The position numbers were made by a program, and so were the translations under genes. Under the pieces are notes generated by a model. The model saw only the letters and a program-made list of their open reading frames with translations. It made no database searches and had not been told where the DNA came from. From the IMG/VR virus record IMGVR_UViG_3300025674_000414, positions 1 through 23,198 of that record: DNA of 23,198 nt; one strand, given 5' to 3'. Below, one piece after another: positions 15,848-22,297 of the stretch. Each line of letters starts with the position of its first letter. Within the stretch, counting starts at the first letter, position 1. Origin of the DNA: a virus.

Positions 15848-16900
15848 GTGAGAGAATTTATCATTGACCCAAAGCGTGATCCAGAACAAGAATACACAAT
15901 ACATTTATTTGAGTTTTGTAATTTAAGATGTTCGTTTTGTTGGCAAAACCACGAAGATACGATAGGTATAGATAACGTAGTAGATAAACTACCGTTTATT
16001 GAAAAGTTTATTTCAAAAGAGTTAAGAAAAAAAGTTCTATTCAATGTAATGGGTGGTGAAGTCTTTGCACCTGCAATCTACAATAAAAATCTCAATGAAG
16101 GATACAAACTACTTTCAAAAGGTATAGAAGATATTTGTAAAAAATATAATAAAGAATTTGTGATTAATTGGGTTACAAATTTAGTTACAAATGAAGAAGG
16201 TAATAATTTAATAAGAGATTTATTAGATTGGTCAAAATCAAATAATATAACTGCTAGATTAACAACAAGTTATGACCCTCGTGGTCGTTTTAACGCAACT
16301 GATTTACAAATATTTAAAGATAATGTTGAATATTGGAAAGATGAATTAACTTGTTTTTCTTGTTTGATGACTAAATCAAATTTAGAATATTACTTAACAA
16401 ATAATGATGAATACTTTGATTATCTTTATAAGTCTGGTAAATATATTTACTTTGATTACTATATGCCAGATCACGCTGCTAAACATCAAATGCCAAGTGA
16501 TGAATTATTATTAAAGTTTTTTAAATGGTTAGTAGATAATTATCCAAATACACATCCTGTTAGAGATTGGATTTTCAATAAGAAAAATTATGCTTCTTGT
16601 AGAACAAGTAAGTTAGTTTTAGCAGACGGTACATTATGTCAATGTGGTAATTTAACACAACATCCTAAATCATTAAGTATGTACAAAAGTCCTATTAAGA
16701 GAATGGATAATAGTGAGATTGAAAATAAGTTTTTAGAAAAATACAACTGTGCTTCTTGTGAATTTTTAGATAGATGTACACTAGGTTGTTTTATGAATAG
16801 AGATTACAAATACTTGGAGGAACTAAATGAGTGTGTCTTCAAACTTACGCACCGATATATCGAAGATGTACGAGTACAACGAGGATACGAAGCTCGTTGA
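15848..16900 (+). CDS. Radical SAM protein with SPASM-like domain (copy 2)
   Basis: 350 residues from a GTG start backed by a strong ribosome site. CNLRCSFC gives Cys24, Cys28 and Cys31; MGGEVF (68-73) is a GGE motif with Val in place of the usual Pro. The C-terminal cysteines are Cys251, Cys264, Cys266, then Cys301-x2-Cys304-x5-Cys310-x3-Cys314 and Cys329, a SPASM-type arrangement with an unusual Cys-x-Cys pair in the DGTLCQCGN turn. The middle has little in common with copy 1, so this is an old, divergent paralogue and not a recent duplicate. It probably acts on a different site or substrate. The 3' end overlaps the next gene by 74 bases. Confidence 0.88.
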   Translation: MREFIIDPKRDPEQEYTIHLFEFCNLRCSFCWQNHEDTIGIDNVVDKLPFIEKFISKELRKKVLFNVMGGEVFAPAIYNKNLNEGYKLLSKGIEDICKKYNKEFVINWVTNLVTNEEGNNLIRDLLDWSKSNNITARLTTSYDPRGRFNATDLQIFKDNVEYWKDELTCFSCLMTKSNLEYYLTNNDEYFDYLYKSGKYIYFDYYMPDHAAKHQMPSDELLLKFFKWLVDNYPNTHPVRDWIFNKKNYASCRTSKLVLADGTLCQCGNLTQHPKSLSMYKSPIKRMDNSEIENKFLEKYNCASCEFLDRCTLGCFMNRDYKYLEELNECVFKLTHRYIEDVRVQRGYEAR

Positions 16901-17417
16901 TATTCAAATACCTAATGTTGATATTAAGTTAGATACATTACCTATTAAACATCCGTTTGTACCTAGAATATGTGATAGACAAGCACATTTCTTTATATGG
17001 TGGGGAACTGTAGAAAGTGATCCTGATATATATGAAGACGCTATTAAAAACAAAGGTGAAGAACAATGGGTTAATTGTGATGACAATTGGAAGTTAGAAA
17101 AAGGTGTTGCTATGTTACATATCTATGATGATGAGGTAATTGTCGGCAGTATTAAGTATGCTGGACATATGAATAGAAAATCTAAAAGTGAAATACGAAA
17201 CTTCATAAGATTAATGTATTCAGATATATTAGAATGTTTTGATGATAGAAAAATCATAATACCATCTGGTTCTTACTTTGAACACTTACATTTAACTATG
17301 AATCAAAAGAAGATACAACACGAACCTTATCATAGAGAATTAATGCAACAATTCGGTTTTGAAAGGCAAGATAAGTATTGGATACGATATGCAAATCAAG
17401 TTTATAGATACCATTGA
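16827..17417 (+). CDS. Unknown protein, faintly acetyltransferase-like (196 residues)
   Basis: 196 residues. GGAGG around 16816-16820 gives a good ribosome site for this ATG, although the gene begins 74 bases inside the previous one. The core (about 92-185) runs KGVAMLHIYDDEVIVGSIKY, then helix IRNFIRLMYSDILECFDDRK, PSGSYFEHLHLTMN, and HRELMQQFGFERQDKYWIRY. The strand-helix-strand order and the final L-x-x-x-F-G-F-x-x-x-x-x-Y-W are faintly like GNAT acetyltransferases, but the acetyl-CoA loop is not evident. I do not claim the family. It sits between a radical SAM gene and an oxygenase gene, overlapping both, so a role in the same modification is likely but unspecified. Confidence 0.7.
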   Translation: MSVSSNLRTDISKMYEYNEDTKLVDIQIPNVDIKLDTLPIKHPFVPRICDRQAHFFIWWGTVESDPDIYEDAIKNKGEEQWVNCDDNWKLEKGVAMLHIYDDEVIVGSIKYAGHMNRKSKSEIRNFIRLMYSDILECFDDRKIIIPSGSYFEHLHLTMNQKKIQHEPYHRELMQQFGFERQDKYWIRYANQVYRYH

Positions 17418-17967
17418 AATTGTAGATAACTTTTTAGATGATAAGAAGTTAATAGATGATTTAAAACAAGAAAGTAAAATCACTAATACAATTGAAGGAC
17501 AAGATACACATAACTTTACAGAACCTCAAAAAAAGTTTTACGAGTTAATTAATAAAGTTATTGTAAATTATTGTTTTGAAAATGACATTGAATATACTAA
17601 TTTAAAATTTTCTAATTTACAAAAAGGTAATCTACACAAATACGATCAATCAAAAGTAACAAATCATTTGTATGAACCACACCACGATATGGTAGAAAGT
17701 TCTTATATAACTGCTATCTATTATATTGATAGTGATTACTCTACTGAAAAGTGGGTGGGTGGTGAATTAGCAATCTATAAGAGTCTGACGTTTGCAGAAT
17801 ATCCGCACAATACAGTAAACATATTACCAAAGAAAAACAGATTAATTATCTTTCCAGGTTTTTTAGTGCATAGAGTTAAACCTTATTTCGGTGATAATCC
17901 TAGATCATCATTAGTGTTAGGGTGGAAAATAAAAGATCAACCAAAAGTTTTACCTATAAAAGTATAA
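17389..17967 (+). CDS. 2OG-Fe(II) oxygenase, prolyl 4-hydroxylase-like
   Basis: 192 residues from ATG 17389; a TTG 30 bases upstream is possible but unnecessary, and the ATG start gives FIDTIEIVDNFLDDKKLIDD, a normal opening for this family. The double-stranded beta-helix motifs are clear: YEPHHDMVES with His98 and Asp100 (HxD), ITAIYYIDSDY, GGELAIY, then FPGFLVHRVKP with distal His161, and NPRSSLVLGW with Arg172 as the likely 2-oxoglutarate salt bridge. P4H-type enzymes hydroxylate proline or other residues in proteins. The gene overlaps its upstream neighbour by 29 bases and its downstream radical SAM neighbour by one. Family is confident, substrate unknown. Confidence 0.85.
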   Translation: MQIKFIDTIEIVDNFLDDKKLIDDLKQESKITNTIEGQDTHNFTEPQKKFYELINKVIVNYCFENDIEYTNLKFSNLQKGNLHKYDQSKVTNHLYEPHHDMVESSYITAIYYIDSDYSTEKWVGGELAIYKSLTFAEYPHNTVNILPKKNRLIIFPGFLVHRVKPYFGDNPRSSLVLGWKIKDQPKVLPIKV

Positions 17968-19058
17968 TGGATTTAATAATTAAACCTACAGAATTATGTA
18001 ATTTTAAATGTACGTTTTGTTCATCTACAAAGATAGCACAACACAAAAAAGATTTATTAAATCATAATTATATCTTTAGATTTCTTAAAAGATTTCCTCA
18101 AACTAAAACAATCATAGTTAATGGTGGTGATCCTTTAATGGTTGAACCAGGTTATTACTGGAGAATTATTGATTGGTTAGATGAACATAATTATAATACT
18201 TCTATTTCGTTAACAACTAATCTCTGGCCGTTTTATGTTAAACCTAAAAAGTGGGCACCTTTATTTAATAATGATAGAGTAGGTATTACAACATCTTTTC
18301 AATACGGTGGTGGTAGACTAAAAGGTGACTTTACAGAATTTACTGAAGAAGACTTTTGGAAATGTTCAGATACAATGTTAGAGTATTGTGGTTATCGACC
18401 TGATTTTATTGCTGTTATTGTGCCAGAGAACGAAGATATGGCATTAAAAAACGTAGAATTGGCGTACAAAATGAGTGATGGAAAAGAACCTAAAGATACG
18501 TTTGAAAATTTATCAAAAGAAAAAACGGGTGTTGAATGTAAATTAAATTATGCTATGTCAAGTGGCGACCAAGATAAACCATATTTGTTAAGTAAGATAT
18601 ATCAAAAGTATGTAGAGATATGGGAAAAAGGTTTACATCCTTGGGAGTTTAATACTCGACAAATGATGAAAAGAATTAGAGATGAAATAACTTTATGTCC
18701 TCAAAATAGAAAATGTGATGAGGGTATCAGATCATTTAATCCAAGTGGTGATTATTATAGTTGTGGTGCTTTTGGTGATGATAAAGATAAAGCAATAGAC
18801 TTTGAAGCAGAAATGCAAGGTAAGTTTTTTACACCATTACAAAAAGATGTAAACTTGTTTAGTATGAAACGTGCTTGTTTAGAATGTCCTATGTTTAATA
18901 TATGTAATGGATGTAGAAAGACAATTAAAGATTTTAAAAAACATAATGTAGTAGAAGATCATTGTAGATTAATGAAAACTATCGCACCAAAGATACTAAA
19001 AGCAAATGATCTAAATATAGAAGTAACTCCTTACGTGGATGAAAGAAATGTTAGATAA
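17967..19058 (+). CDS. Radical SAM protein with SPASM-like domain (copy 3)
   Basis: 363 residues from ATG 17967, which overlaps the oxygenase stop (TAATG); a GTG at 17922 in frame is less likely because the ATG puts the cluster motif at the usual distance from the start. CNFKCTFC gives Cys11, Cys15 and Cys18; NGGDPL at 52-57 is a GGDP variant of GGEP. The C-terminal cysteines are Cys244, Cys250, Cys266 (GDYYSCGAF), then Cys304-x2-Cys307-x5-Cys313-x2-Cys316 and Cys333. This again suggests two auxiliary clusters. It is translationally coupled to a 2OG oxygenase on both sides, which points to a joint modification. Substrate is unknown. Confidence 0.88.
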   Translation: MDLIIKPTELCNFKCTFCSSTKIAQHKKDLLNHNYIFRFLKRFPQTKTIIVNGGDPLMVEPGYYWRIIDWLDEHNYNTSISLTTNLWPFYVKPKKWAPLFNNDRVGITTSFQYGGGRLKGDFTEFTEEDFWKCSDTMLEYCGYRPDFIAVIVPENEDMALKNVELAYKMSDGKEPKDTFENLSKEKTGVECKLNYAMSSGDQDKPYLLSKIYQKYVEIWEKGLHPWEFNTRQMMKRIRDEITLCPQNRKCDEGIRSFNPSGDYYSCGAFGDDKDKAIDFEAEMQGKFFTPLQKDVNLFSMKRACLECPMFNICNGCRKTIKDFKKHNVVEDHCRLMKTIAPKILKANDLNIEVTPYVDERNVR

Positions 19059-19566
19059 ATTTTTAAATAATGGATTTTTCAAAGTAACTGACTCAAAAGC
19101 ATTTAAGTTCTTTGATATAGATACTGTCGAATGGACAGACAAAGGTGAAATGGGTGTAGCAATTATTGAACGTAACGATAAGATAGAAAAACAATTAGAA
19201 AAGACTAGAGATTATGTTAGTGATAATATCATACTACCTCATTTAGGTTCTCACGCTTATAGTAAAATAGAAGTTGTAAATGGATTAGATAAACCTACAT
19301 TAGAATGGCACAATGATTTAGTTGAAGGTCCTAATTGTGGTTGTTTATTATACTTTGATGATACAGACGAAGATACAGGCGGTGCAATTAAATTTAGACA
19401 CGCTAAATCAAAAGATCAAATAAGTGAAATCTATCCTAAAAAATTTGACATCATAGTTATCAATCATAGTTTAAGATTTCAACATATGGTAACTGAACAA
19501 AAAATGCCAGTACCTCGTAGAGTGATGAGTTTAAACTTTTACTTAGATGAAAGATTATCAAAATGA
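19039..19566 (+). CDS. 2OG-Fe(II) oxygenase-like protein (P4H type), second copy
   Basis: 175 residues; the start may be ATG 19039 or ATG 19048, and both overlap the radical SAM gene. LEWHNDLVEG holds His91 and Asp93 (HxD). CGCLLYFDDTDEDTGGAIKF is the following strand-turn-strand, RFQHMV gives distal His149 (a His at 143 is a second candidate), and PRRVMSLNFYL supplies Arg160 or Arg161 for 2-oxoglutarate. This order is characteristic of the prolyl hydroxylase-like fold. It is not a recent copy of the oxygenase at 17389, since similarity is limited to the motifs. It overlaps the next oxygenase gene by four bases (ATGA). Confidence 0.82.
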   Translation: MKEMLDKFLNNGFFKVTDSKAFKFFDIDTVEWTDKGEMGVAIIERNDKIEKQLEKTRDYVSDNIILPHLGSHAYSKIEVVNGLDKPTLEWHNDLVEGPNCGCLLYFDDTDEDTGGAIKFRHAKSKDQISEIYPKKFDIIVINHSLRFQHMVTEQKMPVPRRVMSLNFYLDERLSK

Positions 19567-20126
19567 TTTTAAACTATTGGCCAACACCTATAATGTACGA
19601 TAGAATTAGTAACAACAAGTTATTAGATAAAACTACACAATACATTTTAACTGCTTACAATGATAATACAAGTGCAAATATCTTACATCAAAATATATTA
19701 GATGATAAAGAATTAACAGATTTTAGAAAAGAAATAATTGTACCTACTTTTGATAAATTTTATAAACAAGAGTTTGGTTTTAGTATTAAGGAAAAAAGAT
19801 TTCATTTGAGAGGGTGGATAACTGGTTATGGAATAACTTATTCAATGAGAAAACATAATCATTCAGGTTCACATTTAAGTGCTGTATTTTATTTACTAGC
19901 AGAGGAACAAGATAAGGGTGGTCGTTTAGTAATAAGTGATCCTAGATTTAATGCAAATCGAGGATATAAAGATGAGTTTAATAAATGGTTTGAACCACAT
20001 ACTATAATTCCTTGTACAGGAGATGTAGTTCTTTTTCCTAGTTTTCTTTATCATAATGTAGAAACATTTTATGGTAAACTAAGACTTGCAATGCCAGTAG
20101 ATTTAATATTGTACGACAATGAATAA
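19563..20126 (+). CDS. 2OG-Fe(II) oxygenase-like protein of the 2OG-FeII_Oxy_5 type
   Basis: 187 residues. RGWITGYGITYSMRKHNHSG (83-102) and HLSAVFYLLAEEQDKGGRLV (104-123) are followed by ISDPR, GDVVLFPSFLYHNVETF and KLRLAMPVDL. This matches the small putative 2OG-Fe(II) oxygenase family seen in marine phages and proteobacteria (TIGR02466/PF13759 type). The proximal motif is H-x-H (His98, His100), with His104 nearby and no HxD; His164 is the distal ligand and Arg174 the likely 2-oxoglutarate contact. The substitution for Asp is usual for this subfamily as I recall it, but I could not check. It overlaps both neighbours by a few bases. Confidence 0.78.
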   Translation: MILNYWPTPIMYDRISNNKLLDKTTQYILTAYNDNTSANILHQNILDDKELTDFRKEIIVPTFDKFYKQEFGFSIKEKRFHLRGWITGYGITYSMRKHNHSGSHLSAVFYLLAEEQDKGGRLVISDPRFNANRGYKDEFNKWFEPHTIIPCTGDVVLFPSFLYHNVETFYGKLRLAMPVDLILYDNE

Positions 20127-21066
20127 AATAACTGTATCAATTAATCCATCTTATTTTTGTAACTTTAGATGTAACTTTTGTTATCTAACACCTGAGCAAT
20201 TAGGTAATCAAAAAAGAATACCCTTACCTATTTTAGATAAACGATTAGAAGAATTATCTAAAGTAAGAGAAATAGAATGGATAGATTTATATGGTGGTGA
20301 AATAGGTGCATTAAAGAAAAATTACTTTTATGGTTTACGAGATGTTATAAGAAGATGGTATGGTGGAAAAATAAACATCATTACAAACTATAGTATGTTG
20401 CACGAAGGATTTTATGAAGATGACTTTTATCTTTCTGTAAGTTATGATTTTGAAGCAAGAGAAAAATCTGATTTAGTTTATAATAATATGATTATGAGTC
20501 CTGTACCAATTGCTGTATTAATACTTGCAAGTGAAAAAGTTATTAATATGAATGTAGATGAAATGATTTTAAAATTAAATTTATGTACATCTATAGAAAG
20601 TGTTGAGATTAAACCTTATTCTATTAATCAAGCAAATGCACAACCAGTAACACATAGAGATTTTGAAAACTTTGTACAAAAATGGATTGAAAGTAAAGTA
20701 CATAAGAATTTTGATTTTATAAATGAAGGTAATATTATTAGAAGTTTAAAAAAAGAATATAACGCATTTTCAAACGATCACGTTTACATCACACCGAACG
20801 GTAACTTTGGTGTTTTAGAGTTTGATAAAAATGATAAAGAATATTTTAAAGAGTATAATAACTTTAAGTTTATAGAAAAATGGGCAAATGATGAACCACT
20901 AAATAACATATCAGACATATGCAAACAATGTAATTATTATGGTCATTGTTTAACTGAACATTACAGATATGTCAAAGATTTGAAAAACGGTTGTAATGGA
21001 TATAAAGGACTATTAGATTGGTATGGAAAAGAAAGATTGGAAGATAAGACAAGAGTTATATCATAG
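20119..21066 (+). CDS. Radical SAM protein with reduced auxiliary cluster domain (copy 4)
   Basis: 315 residues, the shortest of the four. CNFRCNFC gives Cys14, Cys18 and Cys21, and LYGGEIG at 57-63 is the GGE motif. The C-terminal part has only Cys268-x2-Cys271-x5-Cys277 and Cys292. The turn where copies 1-3 place the first auxiliary-cluster cysteine reads NGNFGVLEFD and has none. This suggests one auxiliary cluster (twitch-like) or a degenerate SPASM domain. The core still looks intact, so it is probably active. The gene overlaps the oxygenase by 8 bases and the next small gene by 44. Confidence 0.85.
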   Translation: MNKITVSINPSYFCNFRCNFCYLTPEQLGNQKRIPLPILDKRLEELSKVREIEWIDLYGGEIGALKKNYFYGLRDVIRRWYGGKINIITNYSMLHEGFYEDDFYLSVSYDFEAREKSDLVYNNMIMSPVPIAVLILASEKVINMNVDEMILKLNLCTSIESVEIKPYSINQANAQPVTHRDFENFVQKWIESKVHKNFDFINEGNIIRSLKKEYNAFSNDHVYITPNGNFGVLEFDKNDKEYFKEYNNFKFIEKWANDEPLNNISDICKQCNYYGHCLTEHYRYVKDLKNGCNGYKGLLDWYGKERLEDKTRVIS

Positions 21067-21433
21067 ACTACACAAAGAACACAAAGACAATCTTTATGGT
21101 TATGATATTTTAATGTCAGACGATATAGTCAATGACGCTATAGACTATTTCAATGAAACTGAAATGCCCTTTATCTATCCAGCAAAAAGTTATGTAGTAG
21201 CAATATGTTACGCTACGTGGTTAGCAAGAGATTTTAAAGAAGACTTTTACGACTTATTGAGAGATAAGGAACTTCTTTATAATAATGATCCATACTTTAA
21301 AACGTATGAAGAAGACAAAGACACATATGATAAGATTATAGAAAAAGTCTTACCATTTGATGAAAACAAGGGAATTGTGCCTGACATAAAAGAATATTAT
21401 AAGGCAGAATTTTTCGATATAAATATAACATAA
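21023..21433 (+). CDS. Unknown acidic protein at the end of the cassette
   Basis: 136 residues from ATG 21023; no good ribosome site is visible, and the next ATG in frame would remove 30 residues, so the start is uncertain. The protein is rich in Asp, Tyr and Lys, with one possible hydrophobic helix (YVVAICYATWLARDFKEDFY, about 57-76) that is too charged for a membrane span. I recognise no family. The last codons (D-I-N-I-T) carry a late promoter octamer. It overlaps the last radical SAM gene by 44 bases and so belongs to the same coupled run. Confidence 0.65.
   Translation: MEKKDWKIRQELYHRLHKEHKDNLYGYDILMSDDIVNDAIDYFNETEMPFIYPAKSYVVAICYATWLARDFKEDFYDLLRDKELLYNNDPYFKTYEEDKDTYDKIIEKVLPFDENKGIVPDIKEYYKAEFFDINIT
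21418..21425 (+). promoter_or_regulatory. T4-type late promoter octamer inside a coding end
   Basis: A perfect TATAAATA sits in the last codons of the 136-residue protein gene, 17 bases before the next ATG at 21443. It marks the restart of late structural transcription after the cassette. Confidence 0.6.
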
Positions 21434-21442
21434 GGAGATATT

Positions 21443-21652
21443 ATGGCAATAACTATAGATGGAAAAGTGTATGATGAAACTAAGTTCAGTTTAAAACTAA
21501 GAAATTACATTGTCGCTAGACAAGAGATAGATCAAGGTAAAATCAGACACGAAATCGAGTTGGAAAAAATACAAGTGCTTACAGATTATTATAACACTAA
21601 AATAGGTGATTTATTAAAAAAAGAGAAAGTACAACCAGAAAAACCAGAGTAG
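21443..21652 (+). CDS. Small DUF6447-like phage protein
   Basis: 69 residues. AAGGAGATAT just before the ATG is one of the best ribosome sites in the window, and a late promoter lies directly upstream, so strong late expression is likely. MAITIDGKVYDETKFSLKLR followed by a charged helix and a Pro/Glu tail resembles the small DUF6447-type proteins common in T4-like marine phages, which begin with T-I-D-G-x-x-Y-D and continue as a coiled helix. Function is unknown. The resemblance is from memory and not searched. Confidence 0.6.
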   Translation: MAITIDGKVYDETKFSLKLRNYIVARQEIDQGKIRHEIELEKIQVLTDYYNTKIGDLLKKEKVQPEKPE

Positions 21653-21658
21653 TATTAA

Positions 21659-22006
21659 ATGGCAGCAGTCGCAAATCTAATCATTGACCAAGGCGCAACT
21701 TTTACATCTGACATTACAGTAAAAGACGCTAGTGGAAACGCATTTAATTTAACTGGATATACTGCTGAAGCAAAGATGGCAAAGGGATATGCCTCTACAA
21801 GAACACGTACTACAATAACTGCTACAATTTCTGGTGATCCTACAACTGGAACCGTTGCTCTTTCTCTAACACCTGTTCAAACAGCGGCTTTAGACGCACC
21901 AGAAAGATACGTTTATGACGTGGAAATCACGCAAACCTCTTCAGGTGCTGTAACTAGAGTTATTGAGGGTATAATTACTGTAAGACCAAACGTAACAACA
22001 AGTTAA
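21659..22006 (+). CDS. Small beta-sandwich virion protein
   Basis: 115 residues. The sequence NLIIDQGATFTSDITVKDAS, LTGYTAEAKMAKGY, TGTVALSLTPVQTAALDAPE, YVYDVEITQTSSGAVTRVIE and GIITVRP reads as an immunoglobulin-like or BppU-N-type beta sandwich. Such proteins occur in phage tails and baseplates as small fibre-base or decoration modules. I recall close relatives in marine T4-like phages annotated only as structural. It lies six bases after the previous gene and ends before a late promoter. The family assignment is moderate. Confidence 0.65.
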   Translation: MAAVANLIIDQGATFTSDITVKDASGNAFNLTGYTAEAKMAKGYASTRTRTTITATISGDPTTGTVALSLTPVQTAALDAPERYVYDVEITQTSSGAVTRVIEGIITVRPNVTTS

Positions 22007-22012
22007 AAGTAT

Positions 22013-22020
22013 TATAAATA
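22013..22020 (+). promoter_or_regulatory. T4-type late promoter octamer
   Basis: A perfect TATAAATA lies in the 36-base gap before the 82-residue gene, 22 bases before its ATG. It probably drives that gene and the fibre gene that follows. Confidence 0.7.
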
Positions 22021-22042
22021 TTGTTTAAAGAGAGAGGTTTGG

Positions 22043-22291
22043 ATGCCAACAATTACAGCAAAGATTAATGCCCCTACTTCTAGTGGCCCACAACAAGTAT
22101 CTGTAACTTTACCTTCTGGTCAAGCACTTCAAAATAGTTCTCTTTCTTTAAAATTATTAGGTGATGTTGACGTAACCGATTTAAATGATGGTGCATTATT
22201 ACAATACAGAGCAAGTGATGGCAAGTTTGTAAGTAGAAACGAAATTGTTACCACGACTGGAAATCTAACATTTAACGGCGGAAGTTTTTAA
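22043..22291 (+). CDS. Small fibre-associated structural protein
   Basis: 82 residues. An AGAGAGAGG site precedes the ATG and a late promoter lies upstream. The N-terminal half (ITAKINAPTSSGPQQVSVTL) is a short beta strand region. The C-terminal half LLGDVDVTDLNDGALLQYRA, followed by VSRNEIVTTTG, resembles the L-x-D-V-x-x-L-x-D-G-x-L-L-x-Y unit common in phage fibre proteins. It could be a small fibre adaptor, or a split-off relative of the fibre gene seven bases downstream. No certain family. Confidence 0.65.
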   Translation: MPTITAKINAPTSSGPQQVSVTLPSGQALQNSSLSLKLLGDVDVTDLNDGALLQYRASDGKFVSRNEIVTTTGNLTFNGGSF

Positions 22292-22297
22292 TAAGAT

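Noticed and set aside
17922-17966. GTG start giving the third radical SAM protein 15 extra residues
   Set aside because: The extra residues are a frame-shifted reading of the oxygenase end; ATG 17967 forms a TAATG coupling like others in the cassette and places the cluster motif normally.
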